NCBI GenBank assembly: GCA_003560545.1
Contig: PWLK01000033.1
Span: 1-15,741 of the forward strand
DNA length: 15,741 nt
From: Candidatus Woesearchaeota archaeon
GTDB taxonomy: Archaea; Nanobdellota; Nanobdellia; Woesearchaeales; 21-14-0-10-32-9
Direction of reading: 5' to 3'
In this document: positions 6,781-12,279 of the stretch, piece after piece
How positions within the stretch are numbered: the stretch's first letter is position 1
How the letters are laid out: the number at the start of each line of letters is the position of its first letter
Program-made: the position numbers and the translations under genes
Notes under the pieces: model-generated
The model's database searches: none
What the model saw: the letters and a program-made list of their open reading frames with translations, nothing else
What the model was told of the DNA's origin: nothing

Positions 6781-9700
6781 TTTTCAGTTGTGATCTTAAC
6801 TGGAGCATTTGGTCCCTGAAGGATGCTTGTGCTTCCTGGCTTAGTTTCTTGTATGCTTCAAGTGATTTGTTGTAAAGCCTTACTGCTTCGCCTTTGTTGT
6901 TCTTGGCTTTCTCATGTATTTGTGTGATGAGGCCTGAAAGGTATTTTTCGTTCATCGTATCAGCTAGTGCTATTGCTTCGGGGTAAACTTTGTTTTTCAG
7001 TGTTTTAGGAAGATTTTCGTATTGTAATTTCACATCTTTGTATATGAGCGTGGCTCTTTCTATGTTTCCTGTTTCAAGGTAGTCTTTTGCGTCATTTACG
7101 AGCATAATCATTTCCTTGTACTTCTTATCAGAGAACATTGAAGAATTGAAATTCCTTGTTTTTTCAATTAAGTCAAATGCGTAGGCAATGTATGCTAGCA
7201 ATAGTACTACTAGCAGTATTACAAGCCACGTCGTGGTGTCCATGTCAAGGTTTGAAAGTGTTATATTGCCGGTTATAGGGTTTGACGTTCTCGTAGACCT
7301 GTAAACTGATTCTGTTATGAGTACGGTGTATGCTTGTTTTGCTGCTTCTAAGTCTTTGTATCCTTCTGAATAATATGTTATCTCGTTTAATTTGTCCAGC
7401 CTCAGCAATTCGTTTCGCTTTATGCTTTCATGTTCTGACAGGACTTCCAGGTTTCCTGATAGTTCCCCTGGTATTTTTTCTATGAGGAACTGGTTCCTCG
7501 TTGTTTCTCCTGTGTATTCAACGAGCTTGTAAACAAGGGTTATTTCTTTTTCGTCCCCGTTGATAAAAGTTATTTTTGCTTGTGAAGCAGTGGTTCTTAT
7601 CTGTATCCTTCCCTGAAGGCTTTCAAGTTCGCTCATATCGAGGTGTCCTTGGATGTTTCTTTCTTCCTGGTATGTTTCTGCAATGCTTCTGAGGCTTTCC
7701 GTGTCAGGGAAGTTTATGAATTCCTCTGAGTCTCTTACTTCTATGCTTATAGGAGTTATTTTTTCTATTTCGCGTATTTCTTCCCTGAACCTTGACAGCC
7801 TTTCCTGGCGTTGCTCTTCTGTGAGGTCTCTTCTGAATTGCATGCTGTTAATATCTCTTAGTATTCTCTCGTAGTCCCTCAGCGATCTTCTTATTGTGTC
7901 TTCTGCGCCTAATGCATCCGCGGCTTTTCTATCGTCAAGCTCTAATGAAGCTATGTTATCACTGGCATCTTCGAGTTTCTGCCTTAGGTCTCCTGCGTCT
8001 ATCACGCTTTCATCAATGGTTGTGGTTGTGACTTGCGCGGTTTCTTCTCCGATCGTGAAGGTTCTCGTGCTTGATTCGTAGGATTCGCTTTCGGTTTCAC
8101 ATTCTATTTTCCATTGGTATGTTCCTTCATCCAGGTTCTCGGTGAAAGATATTTCTCGTTCTTCGCTTATTTGCTTTTCAGCTATTTGGGCGAACCACTG
8201 GGAGCCTTGTTCTGCTACGAATAATTTGCATGAAGCACTGTCCAGGTCTACGCTGGCTTCGAACATGGTTTCGGTTGGTGGAAGCTCTGCGTTGTTTTCA
8301 GGTGTGATAAGGCTTATCTTGTCAGAGCCTGTCGTTGTTGTGGTTGTTTCTTCTCTTTCTTCTAGTTCTATGGTTATGCTTTTGTCTTCATCCAAGTCTA
8401 TGTTTTTTGTGGATGAATGGTATCCTTGCTTTGTTGCGCGCACCCTGTATTCTTCTGATGGAAGCCTGAATGATGCTCTTCCGTTGCTGGCCGTCCAGTC
8501 TTCGTCTCCTGTGTCTGTTATCAGTATTCTTGCTTCTTCGAGTGCGTTCCCATTGCTATCTGTTACTTCTACGGTTAAGTCATGGTAGTCTTCTACTAGG
8601 ATTGTTATGGTTTTTTCTTTCTCGTTACCTTCCGAGTCTGTTGCTTTTACTGTGACGTCGTAGGTTCCTGGCTCGTCTATTTCTGTTTCCAGCTTGCTGT
8701 CTTTTGTTTTTGTTCCTTCAAAGTCCCATTCGTATTCGTAAGGGCTTATTCCTCCTTTTGCGGTTGCCTTAATGCTTGTTTCTTCCCCGGTTTCAAGGTC
8801 TTTTTTGCCTTTGACTTCTATTTCCATTGAGTTTGTTACGTTGTATTCCAGGGTAAGTGTTTGGTTTACGGCGTGGAGTATTGCTTCTATTATGTATTCT
8901 CCTGGCTTCTTTGTGTTCTTGTTTGTAAGGAGTGCGGGGAACGTCTTGTTTTCCAGGGTTTTGGTGTCTATTAGTTCGTGCCAGTAGCTGTCGCCGAACT
9001 TGGTTTTCCTTGATATTTCTATTGTCACGTTTGAGGGGCTTGGGGCTCTTACGAGGTACTCCATTTCTTCTCCTAATTTGTAGTTGTGCTTATTGGTTAG
9101 TAATTCGTATTCTTCTCCTGGTTTTTCTTCTACAATTATTGTCTTTGTTGTTTTTCTTTGTGTGTAGTTCTGGGTTTCGTTGTGTTGAAGTGTTACGTTG
9201 TACTCCCCTGTTTCGTTGAATTCTTTTGTTAGGGTTATGTTTTTTCCGTTGTATTGTTTCCCGGATATTTTTAGGGTTAGGTTGGTTTCTCCTTCTTCCA
9301 AGGTTCCTGTGATGTTTACATGGTCTCCTTGTTTTATGGTTATGTTGTTGGTTTCGTTGTTTAGTAGCAAGGCTATCGCTGGCTTTGCTTTTTCTACGGT
9401 GTAAACGAATTCAGGTGTCTTGTTTTTTGTCTTGTTAAGGCCTTCAGCAGTCATCTTCCACGTGTATGTGCCTGCGCTTAGTCCTGTTTCGTATTTGTAT
9501 GTGTTATTAGTGCCTTCTAGGAGTGTGGTTTCCTGGGTTCCTGTGAAGTTTTGTGTTATGCTTACGTTTACGGCATCTGCCCAGTCCACTGAAAATGCGT
9601 GGTGGTAACCTGGGCTGTAAGCCACACCCGTGTTGTTCGCGGGTGTGGCGTTGTGCCAGGTCGGGGAGGCGAACCCCGTATTTTGCGTTTGGTTCGAGTC

Positions 9701-9781
9701 TGCTTTTGTGATTACGGCCGGAGCTAGAATAAGCATGGTTATTGCGATTAGTACCATTGTTGTTTTTGTTCCGGTTTTCAT
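6773..9781 (-). CDS. Large membrane-anchored surface glycoprotein-like protein with PKD-type domain and cytoplasmic helical tail
   Basis: 1002 residues. A signal peptide (1-27, ending near ITKADSN) leads into Ig-like beta domains (30-320) with about 21 N-x-S/T sequons. A PKD-like domain follows (about 320-397, SPYEYEWDFEG and GTYDVTVKATDSEGN), then a carboxypeptidase-regulatory-like domain (400-473), a Thr-rich hinge (479-484) and another Ig-like domain whose only two cysteines (518, 561) could form a disulfide. After a second Thr hinge comes a coiled coil (about 595-672), a mixed domain containing FLIEKIPGEL (674-820), and a single TM (about 849-870). The cytoplasmic tail (871-1002) is two helical hairpins, the first reading AKDYLETGNIERATLIYKDV. 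The gene overlaps the upstream regulator by 4 bases (ATGA) and the downstream ATPase by 8. Topology is outside N-terminus and inside C-terminus. It probably acts as an adhesin, receptor or surface component coupled to the ATPase through its tail (inferred). Confidence 0.88.
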   Translation of the reverse strand: MKTGTKTTMVLIAITMLILAPAVITKADSNQTQNTGFASPTWHNATPANNTGVAYSPGYHHAFSVDWADAVNVSITQNFTGTQETTLLEGTNNTYKYETGLSAGTYTWKMTAEGLNKTKNKTPEFVYTVEKAKPAIALLLNNETNNITIKQGDHVNITGTLEEGETNLTLKISGKQYNGKNITLTKEFNETGEYNVTLQHNETQNYTQRKTTKTIIVEEKPGEEYELLTNKHNYKLGEEMEYLVRAPSPSNVTIEISRKTKFGDSYWHELIDTKTLENKTFPALLTNKNTKKPGEYIIEAILHAVNQTLTLEYNVTNSMEIEVKGKKDLETGEETSIKATAKGGISPYEYEWDFEGTKTKDSKLETEIDEPGTYDVTVKATDSEGNEKEKTITILVEDYHDLTVEVTDSNGNALEEARILITDTGDEDWTASNGRASFRLPSEEYRVRATKQGYHSSTKNIDLDEDKSITIELEEREETTTTTTGSDKISLITPENNAELPPTETMFEASVDLDSASCKLFVAEQGSQWFAQIAEKQISEEREISFTENLDEGTYQWKIECETESESYESSTRTFTIGEETAQVTTTTIDESVIDAGDLRQKLEDASDNIASLELDDRKAADALGAEDTIRRSLRDYERILRDINSMQFRRDLTEEQRQERLSRFREEIREIEKITPISIEVRDSEEFINFPDTESLRSIAETYQEERNIQGHLDMSELESLQGRIQIRTTASQAKITFINGDEKEITLVYKLVEYTGETTRNQFLIEKIPGELSGNLEVLSEHESIKRNELLRLDKLNEITYYSEGYKDLEAAKQAYTVLITESVYRSTRTSNPITGNITLSNLDMDTTTWLVILLVVLLLAYIAYAFDLIEKTRNFNSSMFSDKKYKEMIMLVNDAKDYLETGNIERATLIYKDVKLQYENLPKTLKNKVYPEAIALADTMNEKYLSGLITQIHEKAKNNKGEAVRLYNKSLEAYKKLSQEAQASFRDQMLQLRSQLKNG
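9621..9649 (-). repeat. Perfect 10-bp inverted repeat inside the surface-protein gene
   Basis: GCCACACCCG (9621-9630) and its exact complement CGGGTGTGGC (9640-9649) flank a 9-base loop. It lies about 130 bases after the start codon of the 1002-residue surface protein. In the mRNA it would form a stable GC-rich hairpin, and it encodes the TPANNTGVA segment. Confidence 0.7.
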
Positions 9782-10047
9782 TTTTTGAGTTCCTCTATGA
9801 TTTTCTGGAGTTCTGTGACGAGTTTTTCTTTGTCCTTGGATTCCTTATGGGTTTGTAGGCTTTCTTCGAGTGTGTCGCGCATTTGCCTTACTTCGTGTTT
9901 GTATGGTTCGAGGTGTTCATCGCATTTTTCTCGTATTACTGTGCGTATTAGTTCTGAGAGGTCGAGGAAATGTTTTTTTTCGGTTAGTTCTTTTAGTTCT
10001 GTTACGAGGCTGCTAGGGATTCTTATGCTGATGATGGTGTCTTTCAT
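9778..10047 (-). CDS. Ribbon-helix-helix (CopG/Arc-type) transcription regulator with coiled-coil tail
   Basis: 89 residues. The first 45 have the ribbon-helix-helix pattern: a beta strand TIISIRIPSSLVTEL, helix 1 containing ELTEKKHF, the turn DLSELI, and helix 2 IRTVIREKC. Residues about 46-89 are charged and helical, likely a coiled coil for oligomerisation. Such proteins bind operator DNA as dimers through the paired strands. Its start overlaps the stop of the preceding regulator gene (ATGA), and its stop overlaps the start of the surface-protein gene (ATGA). The three genes are therefore co-transcribed and probably translationally coupled. The natural guess is autoregulation of the operon through repeats in 10212-10449. 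An antitoxin role is unlikely, because the partner is a second regulator and no toxin-like gene is adjacent. Confidence 0.85.
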   Translation of the reverse strand: MKDTIISIRIPSSLVTELKELTEKKHFLDLSELIRTVIREKCDEHLEPYKHEVRQMRDTLEESLQTHKESKDKEKLVTELQKIIEELKK

Positions 10048-10211
10048 TCAGTTTTTCCTCTGGTAGTGGTTTTTTGCTGTTCTGCGTATTCTCGTAAGAA
10101 GTGGCGTATTGCTTCTGAGCGGGTGTTGAATGTTTTTTGCTGGATTATAGAATCTAGTTTTTTTATGAGTTCTCCTGGTAGTCGTATGTTGATTATTTCT
10201 GTCTTTTGCAT
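10044..10211 (-). CDS. Small ribbon-helix-helix (CopG-type) regulator, first gene of the operon
   Basis: A 55-residue reading frame starting MQKTEIINIRLPGELIKKL. It has the strand (IINIRLP), helix 1 (GELIKKLDSIIQQK), turn (TFNTRSEA) and helix 2 (AIRHFLREYAEQ) of the ribbon-helix-helix fold, followed by a short basic/polar tail. A good ribbon-helix-helix signature in so short a frame, plus a ribosome-binding site TGAGGT 7 bases upstream and an ATGA overlap with the next gene, support it being real. It is related in fold to the next gene but differs in sequence (shared IRxP start of helix 1), so the two may form homodimers or heterodimers. It is the promoter-proximal gene and the likely autoregulator of the cluster. 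Confidence 0.85.
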   Translation of the reverse strand: MQKTEIINIRLPGELIKKLDSIIQQKTFNTRSEAIRHFLREYAEQQKTTTRGKTE

Positions 10212-10218
10212 TCCTCGA

Positions 10219-10224
10219 ACCTCA
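10219..10224 (-). promoter_or_regulatory. Ribosome-binding site of the first regulator gene
   Basis: TGAGGT on the minus strand, 7 bases ahead of the ATG at 10211. It implies a transcript with a real 5' leader, unlike several leaderless genes in this window. Confidence 0.6.
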
Positions 10225-10231
10225 GCAAAAT

Positions 10232-10323
10232 GTATGACGCCTGTATTACAAATGTTTTGTTTTGTAGTATATCAATATACTTGTTTCGGACATAAATGTA
10301 TACTGGTATGACACTTGTAATAC
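10232..10323. repeat. Imperfect 18-base direct repeat flanking the operon promoter
   Basis: GTATGACGCCTGTATTAC at 10232-10249 and GTATGACACTTGTAATAC at 10306-10323 match at 15 of 18 positions and lie 74 bases apart, about seven helical turns. The right halves are also inverted copies of each other. This is a plausible operator pair for looping or cooperative repression. Confidence 0.6.
10266..10279 (-). promoter_or_regulatory. Candidate TATA element for the regulator/ATPase operon
   Basis: On the minus strand TATATTGATATACT lies 55-68 bases ahead of the ATG at 10211. Initiation about 26 bases downstream would give a leader of about 40 bases that includes the ribosome-binding site at 10219-10224. 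A second possibility is the TTTATATAAT at 10341-10350, which would give a leader of over 100 bases. Confidence 0.4.
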
Positions 10324-10331
10324 TAAAACCC

Positions 10332-10354
10332 AACATTTGTATTATATAAATGTT
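10332..10354. repeat. Operator-like palindrome overlapping a TATA-like element
   Basis: AACATTT (10332-10338) and AAATGTT (10348-10354) are exact inverted copies around a 9-base spacer that contains TATTATAT. A regulator dimer bound here would mask the TATA-like sequence. Confidence 0.5.
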
Positions 10355-10419
10355 TTGTTTCGGCCAGGACAAGAACAACACAATTATTTTCCATATAGAA
10401 TAAAATTGTTTGGTAAAAA

Positions 10420-10428
10420 TTTATATAC
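10420..10428 (+). promoter_or_regulatory. TATA box of the four-TM membrane-protein gene
   Basis: TTTATATAC preceded by a purine-rich GGTAAAAA (BRE-like) is centred about 26 bases before the ATG at 10450. The transcript should be leaderless or nearly so. Confidence 0.7.
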
Positions 10429-10449
10429 ACACAAAAAAAATAAAGGTAA

Positions 10450-10872
10450 ATGAAAACAAAAGAGGTGCTCAGAGACTGGAAACAAATCGCAAGCCTCCTA
10501 ATAATAATCCCCACAATAACAACCCTATACAACCACACAAATGATGACGTGTTCGTAATACTAAACCTTGTTTCATGGGCTGCACTCGCATTCTACACGT
10601 ACAGAAGCATACACAGATATGTAAGCTCGATAATCATAACAAACGACAAAATATTCCTAGCCAGCCAGATAACCGGAGGAATAATCGCAATAACCACCGC
10701 CACGATCGGAATAATGATTTTACTAGGAGGAATAAGCATAGGCGAAGGCCTAATACCAGAAGGCACCACCATAATGATATTCGGCCTGGCAATACTAGGA
10801 GTATTCACAGCATTCAGAACAAGAAGAAAACACTTCAGCATATTCAAAAAACAAACTACAAAGAAACCTTAG
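10450..10872 (+). CDS. Small four-helix membrane protein of unknown function
   Basis: 140 residues with four likely membrane helices: about 12-28, 32-51, 70-92 and 103-121. There is a short basic N-terminus and a strongly basic C-terminal tail (RTRRKHFSIFKKQTTKKP), predicting both ends inside. No catalytic or metal-binding motif is visible, and I do not recognise the family. The ATG is supported by a TATA box at the leaderless distance. It is transcribed divergently from the regulator/ATPase operon through a shared repeat-rich region, so it may be co-controlled by the two ribbon-helix-helix proteins. Its 3' end overlaps the convergent nuclease gene by 17 bases. Codons are consistent with real coding (many ATA Ile, AGA Arg). 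The opposite-strand frame at 10593-10847 is its shadow. Confidence 0.75.
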   Translation: MKTKEVLRDWKQIASLLIIIPTITTLYNHTNDDVFVILNLVSWAALAFYTYRSIHRYVSSIIITNDKIFLASQITGGIIAITTATIGIMILLGGISIGEGLIPEGTTIMIFGLAILGVFTAFRTRRKHFSIFKKQTTKKP

Positions 10873-11464
10873 ACGGATCAAAAACAAAAGATCTCTTCTC
10901 ATCAAAATAACCACACATAAACTTATTAAGAGGAATCCCTGAGCGCTTGCTAAGCATCAAAGCATAAAAAAAGACCTGGGTTGAAGCATACTTCTCCCGG
11001 TGCGCGTTCGGCTTAAAATCCCAAACCCACACTTTTCCGTCCTCCACGCGAACCACATCTATGTGCCCGGACAAAGAACTGTCCTCGCCAAACAAATCAA
11101 TGAAACCACGGAACTCAGAAGGCTCAAGCCAAATCGGGACTTCTATCGCAACAGTCTTATTGTCGTATGCGAGCATGAACATCTGCACGTTCAAATGCGC
11201 GTTATCATAATAACCGCTCTCTAAACCCATACGGGCAAGCACCTCCACTTCGTGCCCGGACTCCTCGACGTCCGCGCCAACATCGAACTTCAACACGGAA
11301 CTCCTCGGCCCACTATGAAAGTGATGATCCGGGCATGAATCCATAACCCTGTAAATATACTCTTTCAAACTCCCAAAACCATTCCCGGAAAGGCCTTCAA
11401 GCTTCAACTTATGAACCCTGAAATGATAATAACCGCCGTGCTTCAACGAAGTTCCCAAAATCAT
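10856..11464 (-). CDS. Stand-alone PD-(D/E)XK-superfamily nuclease (Cas4/RecB-nuclease-like)
   Basis: 202 residues. The core of the fold is visible: a Glu in AIEVPIW (E108), GHIDVV (D136), then VWVWDFK with the D149-x-K151 pair that binds metal, and the helix STQVFFYALML, with Q163 and Y167 as in RecB/Cas4-type enzymes. The expected activity is DNA cleavage with divalent metal, probably exonuclease. The four-cysteine iron-sulfur cluster of Cas4 is absent; only C44 and C184 are seen. The N-terminal 60 residues (HFRVHKLKLEG, then a Cys-Pro-Asp-His-His-Phe segment) match nothing I recognise. A TATA element 26 bases ahead of the ATG suggests a leaderless transcript. There are no Cas genes or CRISPR repeats nearby, so the role (repair, replication, defence) is open. 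Confidence 0.8.
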   Translation of the reverse strand: MILGTSLKHGGYYHFRVHKLKLEGLSGNGFGSLKEYIYRVMDSCPDHHFHSGPRSSVLKFDVGADVEESGHEVEVLARMGLESGYYDNAHLNVQMFMLAYDNKTVAIEVPIWLEPSEFRGFIDLFGEDSSLSGHIDVVRVEDGKVWVWDFKPNAHREKYASTQVFFYALMLSKRSGIPLNKFMCGYFDEKRSFVFDPSKVSL

Positions 11465-11485
11465 AAAGAAAAAGGCGTAACAAGA

Positions 11486-11496
11486 ATTATAAAAAA
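11486..11496 (-). promoter_or_regulatory. TATA element of the nuclease gene
   Basis: Minus-strand TTTTTTATAAT is centred about 26 bases ahead of the ATG at 11464, the leaderless spacing. Confidence 0.55.
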
Positions 11497-11502
11497 CTTG
11501 CT

Positions 11503-11510
11503 AAAAAAAA
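11503..11510 (-). terminator. T-run terminator after the small coiled-coil membrane protein
   Basis: Eight consecutive T on the minus strand begin 3 bases after the TAA at 11514-11516, the usual archaeal intrinsic stop signal. The nuclease promoter follows directly. Confidence 0.6.
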
Positions 11511-11513
11511 GAA

Positions 11514-11774
11514 TTATTTTTTCCGGGACTTCTTCTTAGCCTTCTTAGCAGGCTTCTTCCTCGAAGGCTTCTTCATCTCCTCGAGCATCCTCTCAATCTT
11601 CAGCTCTTCAGCCTCGATCTTCTTCTCTTCCTCGTAAACCTTCTCAACCATGGCCTCAATATGACTGTCAATCCTCGCAATACGCCTCTCCATCAAGACC
11701 AAGACTCTTAAGCTGTAAACAATAGCCGCCAGAGTACCAAGGACAATACCCATAATAACCGCATCGTAACCCAT
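11514..11774 (-). CDS. Small membrane-anchored coiled-coil protein with lysine-rich tail
   Basis: 86 residues: one membrane helix (about 5-27, AVIMGIVLGTLAAIVYSL), an amphipathic, heptad-like helix rich in Glu and Lys (29-68), and a very basic tail (70-86, alternating Lys, Arg, Ser, Pro, Ala). The basic tail is probably cytoplasmic by the positive-inside rule and could bind nucleic acid or acidic partners. The start is well supported by a strong ribosome-binding site (AGAGGTGT, 6 bases ahead) and by a TATA box. It is flanked by its own promoter and terminator, so it is a single-gene unit transcribed divergently from the PRC-barrel gene. I do not recognise the family. Confidence 0.75.
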   Translation of the reverse strand: MGYDAVIMGIVLGTLAAIVYSLRVLVLMERRIARIDSHIEAMVEKVYEEEKKIEAEELKIERMLEEMKKPSRKKPAKKAKKKSRKK

Positions 11775-11780
11775 TTAGTA

Positions 11781-11788
11781 ACACCTCT
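11781..11788 (-). promoter_or_regulatory. Ribosome-binding site of the coiled-coil membrane protein
   Basis: Minus-strand AGAGGTGT lies 6 bases ahead of the ATG at 11774; it is one of the strongest such sites in the window. Confidence 0.7.
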
Positions 11789-11824
11789 CTTATTAAGCTT
11801 ATAAAATAAATAGTTAGGCGACGG

Positions 11825-11833
11825 ATATATAAA
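11825..11833 (-). promoter_or_regulatory. TATA box of the coiled-coil membrane protein gene
   Basis: Minus-strand CTTTATATAT, centred near 11829, predicts initiation near 11803 and a leader of about 30 bases containing the ribosome-binding site. The sequence further downstream (TTTTATAAG near 11804) is a weaker alternative. Confidence 0.6.
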
Positions 11834-11864
11834 GTTTTTGGAATTAAACAGGAAAGCCAAGCAA

Positions 11865-11876
11865 AAGCTTTAAATA
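11865..11876 (+). promoter_or_regulatory. BRE/TATA promoter of the PRC-barrel gene
   Basis: AAGCTTTAAATA is a textbook archaeal promoter core (BRE-like AAGC, then TTTAAATA at 11869-11876). Initiation near 11898 leaves a leader of about 45 bases with a strong ribosome-binding site. Confidence 0.7.
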
Positions 11877-11930
11877 CTAAATCAAATATTTTATTGGAGA
11901 ATAGTAACCAGTACTAATCAAAGTTTTTTT

Positions 11931-11938
11931 GGAGGGTG
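11931..11938 (+). promoter_or_regulatory. Ribosome-binding site fixing the start of the PRC-barrel gene
   Basis: GGAGGGTG lies 5 bases ahead of the ATG at 11944. A TTG at 11929 is in frame but overlaps this site, so it is not the start. Confidence 0.75.
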
Positions 11939-11943
11939 AAAAC

Positions 11944-12210
11944 ATGCTGAAAATGAAAAGAATAGGGGAAGCCTACGATATGAAGGTCTTCACAGACACA
12001 GGAGAGTACTTCGGAGACATAGAAGAAGTCATAGTAACAAGCACAAAGATCTTCGGATGGAAAGTCAGATCTACAAAGAACTCATTCCTGAACAAAGTCC
12101 TAGGATCCGCAAAAGGAGTAATCGTACCGCACCAGCTAGTCAAAAACATAGGGGACATCATGATAATAAGCAAATCCGCAGTCCCAAGCTACAATCCCGA
12201 CGACGAATAA
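11944..12210 (+). CDS. PRC-barrel domain protein
   Basis: 88 residues, all one PRC-barrel: MLKMKRIGEAYDMKVFTDTG, then YFGDIEEVIV, a strand FGWKVRS, a KGVIVPHQLV strand and a closing IGDIMIIS. The family is a small beta barrel found in photosynthetic reaction-centre H subunits and in the RNA-processing protein RimM. Archaeal stand-alone copies of about 80-100 residues are common, and a link to cell division (CdpB-type) or RNA metabolism has been described for some. The role of this one is not evident from its neighbours. The start is fixed by a strong ribosome-binding site; expression is probably high given the canonical promoter. A T-run terminator follows, so it is a single-gene unit. Confidence 0.88.
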   Translation: MLKMKRIGEAYDMKVFTDTGEYFGDIEEVIVTSTKIFGWKVRSTKNSFLNKVLGSAKGVIVPHQLVKNIGDIMIISKSAVPSYNPDDE

Positions 12211-12221
12211 GCCGGGAAACC

Positions 12222-12233
12222 TTTTCTTTTTTT
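12222..12233 (+). terminator. T-rich terminator after the PRC-barrel gene
   Basis: TTTTCTTTTTTT begins 12 bases after the stop codon, with a short GC-rich stretch (GCCGGG) just ahead of it; a typical archaeal terminator. Confidence 0.65.
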
Positions 12234-12245
12234 AAAAACACCATC

Positions 12246-12258
12246 ATATTTTTAAAAA
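12246..12258 (+). promoter_or_regulatory. TATA element of the GT-C gene pair
   Basis: TATTTTTAAAAAG is centred about 27 bases before the ATG at 12280, predicting a leaderless transcript. No ribosome-binding site is needed or clearly present. Confidence 0.55.
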
Positions 12259-12279
12259 GACTTATTCTACGTAAGGCTT

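Larger units (their letters stand above)
10212..10449. promoter_or_regulatory. Divergent promoter/operator region with multiple related repeats
   Basis: This AT-rich, gene-free 238 bases separates the minus-strand regulator/ATPase operon from the plus-strand membrane-protein gene. It contains an 18-base imperfect direct repeat (10232-10249 and 10306-10323, 15 of 18 matches). A second direct repeat has the shared core AAATGTTTTGTTT (10242-10263 and 10338-10360). A 9-base perfect inverted pair, GTATTACAA (10243-10251) and TTGTAATAC (10315-10323), is also present, as is a 7-base palindrome AACATTT/AAATGTT with a 9-base spacer (10332-10354) that covers a TATATAAA. TGTTTCGG also occurs twice (10282-10289 and 10356-10363). 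The layout suits cooperative binding by the adjacent ribbon-helix-helix proteins (inferred). Confidence 0.6.

Noticed and set aside
9778..10211. A toxin-antitoxin module at the two ribbon-helix-helix genes
   Set aside because: Both genes encode DNA-binding ribbon-helix-helix proteins; no toxin-type partner is adjacent, and the following gene is a giant surface protein.
10232..10363. A small CRISPR-like array in the divergent region
   Set aside because: The repeats are short, imperfect, in mixed orientation and irregularly spaced, with no Cas genes; operators are the simpler explanation.
10193..10538. Small minus-strand frames across the divergent intergenic region
   Set aside because: They overlap the repeats, promoters and the better-supported regulator and membrane-protein genes, and their composition (Ile, Tyr, Phe rich) is that of translated AT-rich non-coding DNA.
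2995..11464. A HerA-NurA DNA-end-resection pair formed by the ATPase and the nuclease
   Set aside because: The ATPase is membrane-embedded with extracellular domains, the genes are not in one operon, and the nuclease resembles the Cas4/RecB group and not NurA.
11929..11943. TTG start for the PRC-barrel gene
   Set aside because: The TTG overlaps the strong GGAGGGTG ribosome-binding site, whose spacing fits the ATG at 11944.
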